DNA of 64,000 nt, from positions 1,272,501 to 1,336,500 of the forward strand of contig JACVTC010000004.1 of the NCBI GenBank assembly GCA_016946835.1. Direction: 5' to 3'. This DNA is from Neocallimastix lanati (nom. inval.) (lineage: Eukaryota; Neocallimastigomycota; Neocallimastigomycetes; Neocallimastigales; Neocallimastigaceae). The notes below the pieces were generated by a model. The model was given only the letters and a program-made list of their open reading frames with translations, ran no database searches and was not told the DNA's origin. The position numbers were made by a program, and so were the translations under genes. The number at the start of each line of letters is the position of its first letter. The first letter of the stretch is position 1. Of the stretch, positions 1-17,008 are shown piece after piece.

Positions 1-215
1 AGATTAAGTGTTCAATTATATAGTCTTAACAACAGGAATACGTAACTATAGCAAGTGAACACCAACTTCATTTATAGGGAAAAACACCCTGGGAGGATAA
101 AAGCACACCTCATATAAATTTAGAAGGTAGTTGTTGCGGGGTTGATCCAGAAATCTTAAGTGTATTTTTAGTCTCGAGTAAAAATGACAAGGATAAAAAT
201 TGGAATGACATTAAG
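1..215 (-). repeat. Decayed dispersed repeat, possible LINE coding scrap
   Basis: This block is less A/T-biased than what follows and is a diverged copy of 57,088-57,265. Shared landmarks in order are tatagtct, ggaatacg, ccaacttca, ttatag, aaggtagt and ggataaaa.tgg. Both copies, read on the minus strand, give short frame-broken protein-like stretches with a common [IS]xEVG[VI] patch. The longer copy at 57 kb continues into a part resembling a LINE C-terminus, so a non-LTR retrotransposon remnant is the best guess. The window edge truncates this copy. Confidence 0.5.
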
Positions 216-1240
216 TTAATTAATTATAAATTTATATATATAATCTAAATGAAATGAAATAAAATGATATTTAAATAAGTAATATTAAATAAATAGTATT
301 AAAATATTAATTATTTTATTAAAAATGTATAAATTTTCTCTTAAATTTTATTTTATTTTTTTATATTTTAAAATTAAAGTTTATAATTAAAATTATCAGT
401 AGTATTAATTATTATAAAATATATATTTAATAATATTTATTTGAATTATTATTAATTATTATTAATTATTATTACTTATTTTATATAAAAAATGAATAAA
501 TATTCTTTAATTTTATTTTTTTTAATATTTTATATTTTATATCTTATTTTTTTTTATATATATATATAAATTTTTTATTTTTTATTTTTTATTTTTTATT
601 TTTTTTAATTTTTTTAATTTGTTATTTTTTAGTCATATTATTTCAATAATCTTATAACTGTTGATGTCATGCTTTGAGGTTTAATTATTATTATTATTAT
701 TATTATTTTATTTTATTTTATTTTTTTATTAAAAATTTAAAATTTATTAGATAAATCATTCTCTTCAATTTAATTATTAATTATTGTTAATCATTATTTA
801 TTTATTTATTTATTTATTTATAATTATTTTTTAATTATTTAAATAATATATTTAATGAAATATGAATTAATGAAATTTTTTTCATATAAAAATAAATTAA
901 TAAATGTTTTTTTTTTTTATATAAATTTTTATATATATATATTTTTTATTTTTATTTTTATTTTTATTTTTATTTTTATTTTTTTTTTTTTTTTTTTTTT
1001 GAATATTTTTTATAATAATAGAATTAATTATTAAAAATTAATTAATTAAAAAAAATTTTAATATTATTAATTTTTTAATACATAGAAATAATATATATTT
1101 AAAATATTTTTAATTATTTTATATAATATATATATGATTTTAATATTTTTGTTTTATATATATATATAAACAAAAAAAAAGTTAAATAATTAAGGATAGG
1201 TTTCTATTTTTTCATGACAAAAAAAAAAAAAAAAAAAACT
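216..1240. other. A/T-rich intergenic stretch
   Basis: Only A/T tracts, short ATT, TTTA and TTTTTA runs and poly-T are seen here. It is the 3' flank of the kinase gene. No gene-like composition is visible on either strand. Confidence 0.6.
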
Positions 1241-4182
1241 CTAATTCTTTTGACTTAACCATGGATGTTCTAAAACGGCATTAATGTTTGGTCTCTCCTT
1301 ACTATCCTTATTTAACATTAATCTTATTAATTCGTATAATTGAGGATTTTCTATTATAATTTTTCGAGTTTATAATAATATAATTATGAAATTATTTCAG
1401 TAAAAGAATTTTTAAAAAATATAAATATAAATATAAATATAAATATAAATATAAATATAAATATAAATATAAATATAAATATAAATATAAATATAAATAT
1501 AAATATAAATATAAATATAAATATAAATATAAATATACATAAAAAAAATAAAATAAAATGTGGTTAATAATTTTATTATTTATTTGAAAAATAATAATAA
1601 TACATTATTATTTTTATTATTATAAATTTATTTAATCATTCGAAAATTATATATATATGATTTACCTTTTTCAAAGTTTTCAGGGAATGGTATATCATTA
1701 TAATTAATTAAGGATGAATGATGAGTTTTCTTTGTAGTCTGTATCATTCCACCAACAGGACTTGGATAACTTTGAGATAACTTATTATTACCTGTTGGAA
1801 GGAGATTTTCTAATTTGATTTCAAATGGAACACGTTTAAATATCATTGTATATAATAAAACACCTAAAGACCAAATATCTTGTGGTGGTCCTTCATATTT
1901 ATTTGTGAAAGCTAAAATGTTTACAATTTATAAACCATAATATATATTTACATATGATATTACATACATTAATATCGATTATAAAAATTATAAAAAAAAA
2001 TATAAATATACTTCTTATTTAAACTTACTTTCTGGGGCCTAAATGAATATATAAATGAATACATAAATAATATTTAAATAAATAAATTTAAAATTTATAT
2101 TTTATGTAAATAAATGTAAATGTAAAATAAATTAATAAATATTTATTAATAAATAAAAAATAAAACGAAAATCATAATAATTATAGATAATAAATATATA
2201 AAAAAAATTTTTTTTTGTAATACTATTTTTTTTTTTTTTTTTTGAATAATTATATTAATTATTAAAATTAATTAATAAAATTTTATAAATTATATTTTAT
2301 ATATTCTATATATATTCTATATATTATAATGCATTATTGAAATATAAATAAAAAATTACTTACAGAATAATCGCCACTGGAAACATAATACTTGAAAATG
2401 GTTCCATCCTTATAATAAGAACTTGAACCAAAATCAATTAATTTAACCTTCTTAGTTTCTGTATTAATAATAATATTTTCATCCTAATAAAAATAGTTAA
2501 TATATAATAATTAATTATATATTTAATAAAATTTATATTAAAATAATATTAATTTTTTTAATAATACAATATAAATAATAATAAATAAATACAATACAAT
2601 ACAATAAAATAAAATAAATAGTAGAAATATAAATATAAAGTACAGATCGAATAAAATAAAATAAAATAAAATAAAATAAAGTACAATAAAATAAATATTG
2701 AATGTAATAATATAAAAGTACAAGTATATAAAATTAAATAAAATTAAATTAAATAAAATAAAATAAAATAAAATAAAGTACAATAAAATAAATATTGAAT
2801 GTAATAATATAAAAGTACAAGTATATAAAATTAAATAAAATTAAATTAAATAAAATAAAATAAAATAAAATAAAATAAAGTACAATAAAATAAATATTGA
2901 ATGTAATAATATAAAAGTACAAGTATATAAAATTAAATAAAATTAAATTAAATAAAATAAAATAAAATAAAATAAAATAAAATAAAATAAAATAAAATAA
3001 AATAAAATAAAATAAAATAAAATAAAATAAAATAAAATAAAATAAAATAAATAAAATAAATAGTAGAATATGAATATATAGTACAGATTGAATAAAATAA
3101 AATAAAATAAAATAAAATAAATAGTAGAATATGAATATATAGTACAGATTGAATAAAATAAAATAAAATAAAATAAAATAAATAGTAGAATATGAATATA
3201 TAGTACAGATTGAATAAAATAAAATAAAATAAAATAAAATAAAATAAATAGTAGAATATGAATATATAGTACAGATTGAATAAAATAAAATAAAATAAAA
3301 TAAAATAAATAGTAGAATATGAATATATAGTACAGATTGAATAAAATAAAATAAAATAAAATAAAATAAATAGTAGAATATGAATATATAGTACAGATTG
3401 AATAAAATAAAATAAAATAAAATAAAATAAAATAAAATAAAATAAAATAAATAGTAGAATATTAATATAAAGTACAGATTGAATAAAATAAAATAAAATA
3501 AATAGTAGAATATTAATATAAAGTACAGATTGAATAAAATAAAATAAAATAAAATAAAATAAAATAAAATAAAATAAAATAAAATAAAATAAAATAAATA
3601 GTAGAAAAATAAAATACAGAGTAGAATATGAATATAAAGTACAGATTGAATAAAATAAATAAAAAAATAAAAATAAAAAATAATTGTATAAATTAAAACA
3701 AATAATATAATTTATAATAGTTTTATTATATTACCTTAATATCCATATGAACAATACCATGAGTATGAAGATGATGAATAATTTTTACAACTTGTAAAAA
3801 GATTTGTCTTGCAGTTGGAATATCAATTTCATAGTTATCGATATATTCAAATAAATCAATATCACGATCAGAATCAATAACAAAGTAATAATAAATTTCA
3901 TCTTGCCAATAATCCAAAAGACGTTGAAGTCCTTCAAAAGGATAAATTTTTGTTAAATATAATAAGATATGAATTTCAGAAGGAATTAAGGTATTATTAT
4001 CTCTCATCCAACTACTTCTTAAAATATTTGATCTAACAATAAATTTTATAATAACCTAATTATATACACATATATAGGATATTATATTTATATTTATATT
4101 TATAGGTATAAGTATTTTTAATAAATATATAAATATATAAATAAATAAATAAAAAATAAAATAAACAAAAATTAAAAAATAA

Positions 4183-4215
<33 letters not shown>

Positions 4216-5323
4216 TAAAGTAATTTTATTATAATTTATAATTATTAAAAAATAATAATAATAATAAATAAATAAAATAAATAATAGTTATAACAATAAT
4301 AAGATTAATATTAATTATTATTATTAAAATTGTTATTATTATTAATAAATATATATTTAAAATTTTTTACTTCTTCACCGGTAGACTTTTTCTTTGCTCT
4401 TCTAACAAAACCGAAAGCACCTTGACCTAAACTTTCAATAATTTCATAATCATCTAAAGTGGAACCTATAATTTAAAATAAAATAAATTTTAAAAAATTA
4501 ATTATTATTATTTTATAATATAATAATTAACATTTACATAAATATTAAACTTTTTTATTTATTTTTTATTTATTTATTTATTTATTTTTATTTTTTTTCA
4601 TCATCATATTTTTTTTTTATATTCAATATATAAATATTTTTACCTGATGGTGGGTAGCGAGCTAATAAATTTTCATGAGGAATAAGATCTTTAATAATAA
4701 TTGACTAAATTGATAAATTTTTAAAGACATATTAATATTAAATTATTACATAGTATAATATATATATATACATATTTTAATAATTTAAAGGAAAAAATAT
4801 AGATATATAGATATATAGATATATTACCTCTGATGTTTTATTTACTTTTAATCCTTTATATTAAATGTAATTGTAATTATAATAATATATGAAATATACA
4901 AGTAAATAAAGGAGTCATAATTATATTTATTATTAATTATTAAATAATTGTTTAATTTATAATAATTGTAATAATTTTATTTATATTTACCTTCTTTGAA
5001 AGAAGAAGGACTATCTGTTGGTTTTGGTTCTTTAGTTTTAGAATCCTCTTTAAATATTTTATTTCTATTATAATAGAATATATACATTTATAAATATTTA
5101 TTATATATAATATTTTCGAAATATGAAAAGAACAAACATAAGTAATTGTATTAATAAAATATTCAATAAATAACAATTTAAAATTATATTAAAAAATTAA
5201 AATAAAAATGAAATTTACCATATTTAATTTTAATTTTTAAAGTTTTATTATTAATTATTATTATACATATATATATTTTTATATAATATAATATTAGAAT
5301 TTTAAAATATATATTAATTTTTC

Positions 5324-5354
<31 letters not shown>

Positions 5355-5845
5355 TATAATATAAATATATAAAAAAAAATGAATAATAAAATATAATTTA
5401 TATTTTAATATTTTTTAATAATATTAAAATTTAAATAAATAACATTATTACCTTCAGCATCAGTATTTACAATAGTAATCAAGGTATTTGTTTCGATACG
5501 AGGTCCCACTTTTTTAATGGTATTATCAAAATTTTCATTGAATAAAATATCAATTCCATCATCCAATACGGTTATAGTAATAGAAGTACAGTGACAGTTT
5601 TCACCGTTAATGAAACCTTTTAATTTTTCATTTTCATTTTCAATAATTTCAACGATGTTAATAACTGTTTTATCAAAATTTGTTTTAAAGTCTTCATTTT
5701 CATATAATTCAGCTAATAATTTTGATTCAAGAGTATTTAACTTTGATTCATAATTAGTATAAGAAGTAGTATCCTTAATAATTTCTAATAAACAACTAGT
5801 ATTGATTAAAAATTTTTTAGTACTTCCTTTAGATAAAACAGACAT
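1241..5845 (-). CDS. PAS-kinase-like Ser/Thr protein kinase, 10 exons
   Basis: Ten exons can be assembled: 5452-5845, 4991-5047, 4828-4853, 4644-4704, 4371-4465, 3735-4055, 2364-2483, 2029-2038, 1666-1911 and 1241-1350. They sum to 1,440 nt (479 residues) with every phase closing and a TAG stop. The kinase domain runs from about residue 187 to 472: Gly loop GQGAFG at 193-198, VIIK lysine 215, catalytic loop 314-318, DFG 335-337, APE 359-361, then an IWSLGV helix. The DLFEYID patch, the DEN after the catalytic loop and the APE flank are those of PAS kinases (PASK/Psk1 group), which control sugar storage and translation. The N-terminal 130 residues are not confidently assignable; their end could be a PAS fragment. 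Oddities: HRD reads HMD, one exon is 10 nt, and the intron before DEN is 1.25 kb of minisatellite. The kinase call is firm; the subfamily is less sure. Confidence 0.8.
1422..1537. repeat. (AAATAT)n hexanucleotide array
   Basis: An almost perfect hexanucleotide array of about 19 copies lies in the last intron of the kinase gene. It is read directly. Confidence 0.9.
2620..3660. repeat. Composite minisatellite inside a kinase intron
   Basis: Two cassettes alternate with (AAAAT)n. The first, about 97-103 bp, carries aatattgaatgtaataatat and recurs about three times (2,680-2,990). The second, about 61 bp, carries agtagaatatgaatatatag then tacagattgaat and recurs about nine times (3,060-3,660, first variant near 2,620). 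The array nearly fills the intron between the HMD exon and the DEN exon. A related cassette occurs near 8.4-8.7 kb. Confidence 0.9.
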
Positions 5846-7934
5846 TTTCGATATATATATATTCTTTTCTTTTGTTAATTATTTTTAAAAAAAACTTTTT
5901 TTGAATAAGTTGTTTTTATCTTTATTATCAATATTAAAAATAATTTCTATATTAATAAACTTTTTAATAAAAATAGTATTAATATAAATAGTATTAATTA
6001 TCTTTTAAATGAAATTAAAATAAAAAAAAAAATCCAAAAAAGAAATGATTAATAAGATATTATTTATTAATTTATAAATGATATTTTGAAATTAAATGTA
6101 TTCGAGTTATTTTAATTTAATGTTAATTAATAGAAATGTCTAATATAAAATAGTAATTGTATAAATAAAAATAAAGATAAAAAATTTTTATATTAAATTA
6201 ATTTATATAAAACAAAAGTAAATATAAATGAATTTTTATTATCTATTTATTCATTTATAATAAACCATTTCAAGTATAGTAAAGAAAAAAAAAAAATAAA
6301 AAATTTCTTTTTGTTTTGAAATATACAATTAATACTTATTATTTATTTCATCATTTATTTATTTGTTTATTATTATTTATTTTTTTACTTAATTATTATT
6401 TATTTATTCATTTATTATTTATTATTATTTTTTTTCATCCTTAATTATCTACACATCATTTATTTATTTATTTATTATTTATACATTTATTTATAATGGA
6501 TAAATCTTAATTAAAATAAAAATAAAAAAAAAAAGTACATATATATATTAAATACTTACATATATACGTTTATATTCTATCAATTGAAATTAATTTTTAA
6601 TGAAATAAATTGAAAAGAGATAAAAAAATTGAAAATTTTATTTATTATTAATATATTGATAATATATTTATTTTTTTTTATCAACAATAAATATATATAG
6701 TTCAAAACTTTATTTATTATTAAAAAAATACCGAGAAAAAAAAACTACAAATATGGTTAAATTGAAAAATATATAAAAAAATTTTTATAAAAAAATTTTA
6801 TAAAATAAAAAAAAAAAAAGGCATAAATATATAATTAGATAAAAGTAAAAAATATAGAAAGATTAAATATAAATATAAATATTTATATATTTTTGTTGCT
6901 GTTGTTGTTTTTAATTAAAATAAAAATAATTAAGGATTATTGTAATAAATAAATAATTAATTAATTAATTAAGAAAATAATAATTCTTCATTTTCTTCTT
7001 TTCATATAGCAAAGAATTGTGAAAAGTAAAAAAAAAAAATAAAATTTTAAAAAATTATGTATATTTTATATATTTTATATTTTTATTTTTCTTATTTTTA
7101 TTTATATAATTTTTACATATTATTTTTTATTTGTATTTTTCTTAATAATAAATAAATAAATAATAAACAAATAAATAAATAAATAAATAATAAATAAATA
7201 ATAAATAAATAATAAATAAATAATAAATAAATAAATAAAATTTTCAATATAAAATTATTTATATTTTTTTAAACATCCAATAAAATTTTATATGAGAAAG
7301 TAATGATGGTGATGGTGATGATGATTAGAAGGTGGGTGAATTGTTTTTACAAAGAAATAATGAAATATTTAGATATTCAGATGTTTTATTAGGATAACAA
7401 TTAATAATTAACTAGAGTTTTATATAAAGGATATAATTTATATATAATTTCATATAAATTGCTTTTTTCATATAATAAATTTTATTTCATATAATAATTT
7501 TATTTCATATAAATAATTTTTATTTTGTATGAATAGGATTATTTATATTTTCAAAAGTTTTATTGCTAAAGTATATAATTATAATATTATATAAGAATAA
7601 ATAAATGCTCTAAGCACTTGATTTTTAACATTTAATCTACTAAAGCAAAGTTATACAATAAAAATTTAAAAACTTAAAAAGTGGCTATTTTCAATAATTT
7701 GAATAAATTTATATATATAATATTATAATAACTATATTTATATATTTCTACTAAATAAATGAATATAAAATATTAGAATAATAGTATGGAAAAGTGGCAA
7801 ATATATATATATTATTATTATTTTAACTGAAATATATTAATATTTTATTATTATTTTAACTGAAATATATTAATATTTTATTATTATTTTAACTTAATAC
7901 ATTATATATTTATATTATTATTATTTATTATTTA

Positions 7935-8093
7935 TTATTTATATATTTATATTATTTATTATTATTTATTATTTATTATTTATTATTTATTATTTATTAT
8001 TTATTATTTATTATTTATTATTTATTATTTATTATTTATTATTTATTATTTATTATTTATTATTTATTATTTATTATTTATTATTTATTATTT
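7935..8093. repeat. (ATTATTT)n heptanucleotide array
   Basis: About 22 copies of a 7-bp unit, followed by an ATT run. It is read directly. Confidence 0.9.
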
Positions 8094-8336
8094 TTATTAT
8101 TATTATTATTATTATTCACTATTATTAATTTATAATTATAATTAATTATCAATATAATAAAAAAAATTTTTTTTTCAAGAAAGTTCTTTCAAACTTATAA
8201 TTATTATTAAAATGAATAGTTGAAACTTTATTTTTTAATAATTTATCCAATTTTTAAATAGTACATAAATTTTAATTATTATAATTAGCAATTAGCATAT
8301 TAGAAGATTAGAAGAACATGCAAAAAAAATATTAAA

Positions 8337-8705
8337 AAAATAAAATAAAATAAAATAAAATAAAATAAAATAAAATAAAATAAAATAAAATAAAATAAAA
8401 TAAAATAAAAAGTAGAATATTAAATAAAAAAGTATAGATTGAATAAAATAAAATAAAATAAAATAAAATAAAATAAAATAAAATAAAATAAAATAAAATA
8501 AAATAAAATAAAATAAAATAAAATAAAATAAAATAAAATAAATAATTGACTTTAAATATAATGTACAGATTGAATAAAATAAAATAAAATAAAATAAAAT
8601 AAAATAAAATAAAATAAAATAAAATAAATAATTGACTTTAAATATAATGTACAGATTGAATAAAATAAAATAAAATAAAATAAAGTAAAATAAAATAAAA
8701 TAAAA
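8337..8705. repeat. (AAAAT)n minisatellite with tacagattgaat cassette
   Basis: The pentanucleotide array is interrupted at about 8,410, 8,542 and 8,629 by a cassette ending tacagattgaat or tatagattgaat. The same cassette core is found in the kinase intron 5 kb away, so the two arrays are related. Confidence 0.85.
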
Positions 8706-8966
8706 TTAAAATTTACAAATTCTCATGTTCTCTTGCTATTACAATTAAACTCTCAAAATTTTTAGTTTTTTTTTTTTTTTTATTTAATATGTTAGTTTGG
8801 ACTTTAACAAATCATTATTAAATAGTAATTATCTAATATCTAATGATTTTTTTTTTATTTCTTCTTTTCATTTTTTTTTTTAAAAAAAAATATAATATTA
8901 TTCATTGTTAATAATTCTTTTTACATTATTATTTTGTTTTAAATGAATAGAAAGAGAAAGAGAGAG

Positions 8967-8998
<32 letters not shown>

Positions 8999-9329
8999 AT
9001 AATAATACCATAATAAATTAATATTGAAAGGGGAAAATATTAATCATAAAAAGATAGGAAAAAAAAATTACAATAATACTATATATAATTATATACAGAC
9101 ATTAAGATATTAGATATTGAAATATATTATGATTATGAAATATTATGATTATGAAATATATTATGATTATGGAATATATTATGATTATGGAATATACAAT
9201 TTAATACTGAAAAAAAAATTTTTTTTTTCTTGTTCTTTGTTTTATAATTTATTATTATTATTATTATTATTATTTATTTTATTTATTTTTTTATTTTTTT
9301 TTTATTTTTTTTTTTTATTTTTTTTCCCC

Positions 9330-12288
<2,959 letters not shown>

Positions 12289-12366
12289 TATATTTAAGGA
12301 TTTAATTATAAAAATCTAAGCAGTATAAAGTGTTTATTAAATATTACTGTTATTATGTACTATGAC

Positions 12367-12412
<46 letters not shown>

Positions 12413-12655
12413 AGTAATTATTATTAATAGCTATACAATTAATTTTGTTTTTAAAGGCTTTTAATATCATTAATACTTCGGTATATATATATATATATAT
12501 AGATTAATATATATATTAAGTTTTTATTATTAATATTATTATATTAGGATATGTATTTTTTTTTTTTTAAAAAAAAATTATTTAAACATTAAATATTATA
12601 ATATGGTATTTATTAAAAAAAGAATAAAAAATAAAAAAATGTAATATATATTATT

Positions 12656-12712
<57 letters not shown>

Positions 12713-13799
12713 ATGTAAATATATATTTATTTTAATCCAATTAAGTAAAAAAATGAACTAATTATAGTGTATAGTATGTAATGATTTTATATATATATTG
12801 TGTATATATTGTTTATTTGATTTATTATAGTTTTATTTATTTTAGTAATTTGTTGTTTAAAAATTTATAAGAAAAAAAAGAAGAAAATTCTTTCCTTTTA
12901 TCATTACAAATTACTTCCTGTCTTTTCTTTATAAATAAATTATATATTAAATGTTAATAAAATATTTATAATAATAATAAAAAGATTAGTTACAATTCTT
13001 TTTAATATTAATACTAATAGAACGAACATATTTCAAATTAAAATTTAAAGAATAGATATATATGTTTATATTAAGAAATTTTAAAAATTTAAATCTTTAC
13101 GTTTCTAATTAATATTTTATATATTGAAGATATATAATACATACTTGAAATTAAAAATTTTATATTTTGATGATATGATACATACATGAAAATAAAATTT
13201 TATACTTTGATGATGATACATACATGAAATTAATATTTTATTTTATACTTTTGTCTTTAAAAAAGCAATATATATACAAAATAATGTTGCATATATTACT
13301 ATTTAAAAAATTTATACAAATTATAAATAAATAATGATAATGATTATGAAATCAGAAATTTCTTAATATATAAATAATGTACATAGAAATCTATAATTTA
13401 ATTTTATATTATTATTTCCATAATATAATATAACGTTATCAGTAAACTTTAAATTATATATAACAAAATAAGTAAAAAAAAATAAAAAAATTAATGTAAT
13501 ATAATTAATGTTTAAATGAAATAAATAGTACTTACTGATTATAAATTATTATAATTAGATTTCAACATTTCATAAAAGTTTATATAAATATTTTATTAAT
13601 AAAGCTAATTCATATATATAACTTTTTTAATATTATGTACTTTATTTTTTTTATTATTATTATTATTATGAATTACTACTTTTATTTTTTTATTTTTAAT
13701 TTAATTTATTTTTATTGATTATTTATTTAATTCTTTTTTAAAATCTTATGTAATTACAAATAAATATGAATATTTAAAATTTTTCTTTCTTTCTTTCTT

Positions 13800-13846
<47 letters not shown>

Positions 13847-13849
13847 ATA

Positions 13850-13884
<35 letters not shown>

Positions 13885-15630
13885 GAACCGGTCTTCTTAT
13901 TTTTTTTATTAATAAATATTTAATATAAATCTGAAATAATTAAAAAAAAAAAAAAAAAAAAAAAAAATTCATCATACATTTAATTATTAATTTATATATT
14001 TTTATATTTAATTAAATTCTATATTTATATTAATTTGAATGCTATACATATTTGTACATAATGAAACATATTTAAATGAGTTCCATATATATATAAATTT
14101 TATATTTATTTTATCATATCATCTATCTTTAAAAAATTAAAAAATTAGATATAAATAAAATTGATATGTATATTTTATATATTTATGTTTTTTTTTTTTC
14201 TTGTATGTAAGAAAAATAAGTATAAAATAAAAGTAAAAAAAAAATTAGAGTTTTAATAAGATTCTCTTAATATATATAATATATATTTATATTTATATCT
14301 AATCTAACTATAACTTTAAATTTATAAAATGAATAAAATTGTTTGGTAAAGAATAAAAAATATATTTTAAAAGAAATTTAAAATTAAAAAAATTAAAAAG
14401 AATACTTTTATATATATATATAATATTTATTCATCTTTACATCATTATATCAAATAATAATAATAAATATAATGAATAACAAAATAAAGATTTCTTTTCA
14501 AACTATAATTAATTTATTGAAAATAAAAAATAAAATATATATAATATATGTACATATTTATTTAAAGAAAAAAAATCAACTTATAATAGGTCTATTCAAT
14601 TATTTAATAATAAATATTTTATATAAGTGAAAAATAGTTTTTATTTTTTCAACTATTAGAATTTTAGAATTTGTAAAATTAAATATAAATATAATAATAG
14701 TAAAATAATAATTAGTGATAAATAGATGAGTTATTCTCATGAATTAAGGAAGGAATGATGCCTCTTTTCAATATATTGTAATATTCCAATTTGAGTTAGA
14801 GTTTATAATATTAATTGATTTAAATTATATTGTAATAAGGTTTTAAATTTACATTGAATAATTTTTCTTCTAATAATTATCTTTTTCTATGGAAATATAA
14901 AAAACTTGTTAAAATGATGATAGATTAGTACTTTTTAAAAGGTTGTAGTTAACTTACTACTACTACTATTATTATTATTATTATTATTATTTTTTTTTTT
15001 TCATTGGTATTCCAGTTTTCCCAACCATAATCATTGATTTTTGCTCAATTATAAAGCAAATTTATGCTATTATATAACAATTTAATTATTAAAGTTACCA
15101 AAAATATTTCTTATTAATTAATTATTTAACTTAATATATAACCATTGTATATTAAAATATATTATGATTTTAATTGGGTCATGGCTTTTGAAAAATTTTA
15201 TTAAAATATAAATAACCTTTCATAAAAAAAAATTTTTTATTTTTTTTTTACTATTAACATAAAAGGAAATATATAATAAATTACGAAATTAAAATTTTCC
15301 TTCTTACTGAATATAATCTAAAAAAAAGAATGAAGTGGTTACAAAAATCACATGATATAAATTTATGTATTCATAACATAATTTAATTATTAGAAAATTA
15401 AAATAAATTAAAAAAAAAAAGATTACTAATTTTAAACAAATATATTTTAAGAAAACAGAATCATAAAAATAAAATATTATAATTTAAAGTATTTCATGTG
15501 GTTTGTCAAAATAAAAATAACAATAAAAAGTAAATGTAAAATTTAATTTACAAATACTTATATACACTTTTTATATCTTAAAAAATAATAGCATTTTCTT
15601 TAATTATTTTTTATTAATTAAAAATAAAAA

Positions 15631-15796
15631 AAAATAATAAATAAATCAATTTAAAAGTGAGAATGAGAAAATATGTTATATCAGTTATAATAATTTTTTT
15701 TATAACTGATATAACATATTTTCTAAAATAATAAATAAATCAATTTAAAAGTGAGAATGAGAAAATATGTTATATCAGTTATAATAATTTTTTTTA
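15631..15796. repeat. 72-bp direct duplication around a perfect 25-bp inverted repeat
   Basis: The segment 15,631-15,702 is repeated at 15,725-15,796. Between them, 15,700-15,724 is the exact reverse complement of 15,666-15,690, with a 9-nt spacer (15,691-15,699). The result is direct copy, inverted piece, direct copy. Confidence 0.9.
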
Positions 15797-16940
15797 TTAC
15801 TCAGCATTCATTCATCATAAGGTGTATAAATGAAATATATTGAACATATATTATAATTAAATGGAGTCAATTCTATTATAAAACATCATGGAATATACCT
15901 TTTAGTTACCAATGAATAGCTTTTTAGACTAGTTATTAATTATTTCTTTTGTTTAACCTTTAATGAATTTAATTAAAAAAAAATTTTTTTTTTATAGATA
16001 TATTTCTAAAATTATAGTTTCAACATGTTCAAAAAAAGGAAATTCTTAAAAATAGTCTAAAAGATAATAAATTGATCATTATTTTTATTATTTTAATTTA
16101 AATTTTTAATTTATATTTAAATTAAAATTATTTAATATGCCTATTATTATTATTATTATTTATTTTTTAATTATGATATAAAGAAAAAAAAAATATTTCT
16201 TTTATTTATTCATAATTAATAAGTTCTAAACTTTATTAATTATTGAAAAAAAAAAAAACATGAAATAATAGTTAAAATAATAAAATTATTTTTTATTAAT
16301 AAGAAATAATTTTGTTATATTATCAACCGAAAAATAATGAATAATAAATATTAAATAAAAAATATATAATCAATTTAAATAGATGATTGATCATCAGCAA
16401 TATTTTAATAATTATTAATAATATAAATTATATATAGTAATAAAAAAAATAAAAACTAATTATAATTAATCATCCTCTATCAATTTTAATTATAAAATTT
16501 TAAAGTTTTTAAAAAATTATATTTTTGGTAATATTATAATATTTAATATAATACTAGACGCATTTCGTTGTAATTGGAATTTTTTATTAGTATTTTTTTT
16601 TTTTTTTTTTTTTTTAATTTTGAACTAAACTTTTTCTTTTTTATAATGTTATTTATCTCTCTGGATTATCAACTTTAAAATATAAATTTTATCATACTTT
16701 CTTAAAGCAATAATAATTATTTGATCTGCCCTACCAGAATTCAAATAATGATGATCACTCTATTATTTCATTTTATTTTATTTTTTAGTATTCTTCTGAA
16801 TTAATTAAAAAATAATTAAAAAAATTTTTTTATATTACCTTCCAAATATAGAAATATGTAAAGAATTAATGTGAAATAAAAAAAAAAATTTTTTTTCTAT
16901 AAAATAAAAATATATTAATGAAATGGTATAATGAAAATTA

Positions 16941-17007
<67 letters not shown>

Positions 17008-17008
17008 A
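16941..17008. repeat. (AAAT)n tetranucleotide array
   Basis: About 17 copies of the 4-bp unit, read directly. Confidence 0.9.

Larger units (their letters stand above)
5846..9329. other. Intergenic, A/T arrays only
   Basis: This is the shared 5' flank of the kinase and 3' flank of the pyrophosphatase. It holds AAAT runs (7,145-7,240), an (ATTATTT)n array, an (AAAAT)n minisatellite and poly-A/T tracts. No coding or RNA gene signal was found. Confidence 0.6.

Noticed and set aside
5061-5070. Alternative acceptor for kinase exon 2 after tataatag
   Set aside because: It puts exons 2 and 3 out of frame; the acceptor at 5,049-5,048 closes all phases.
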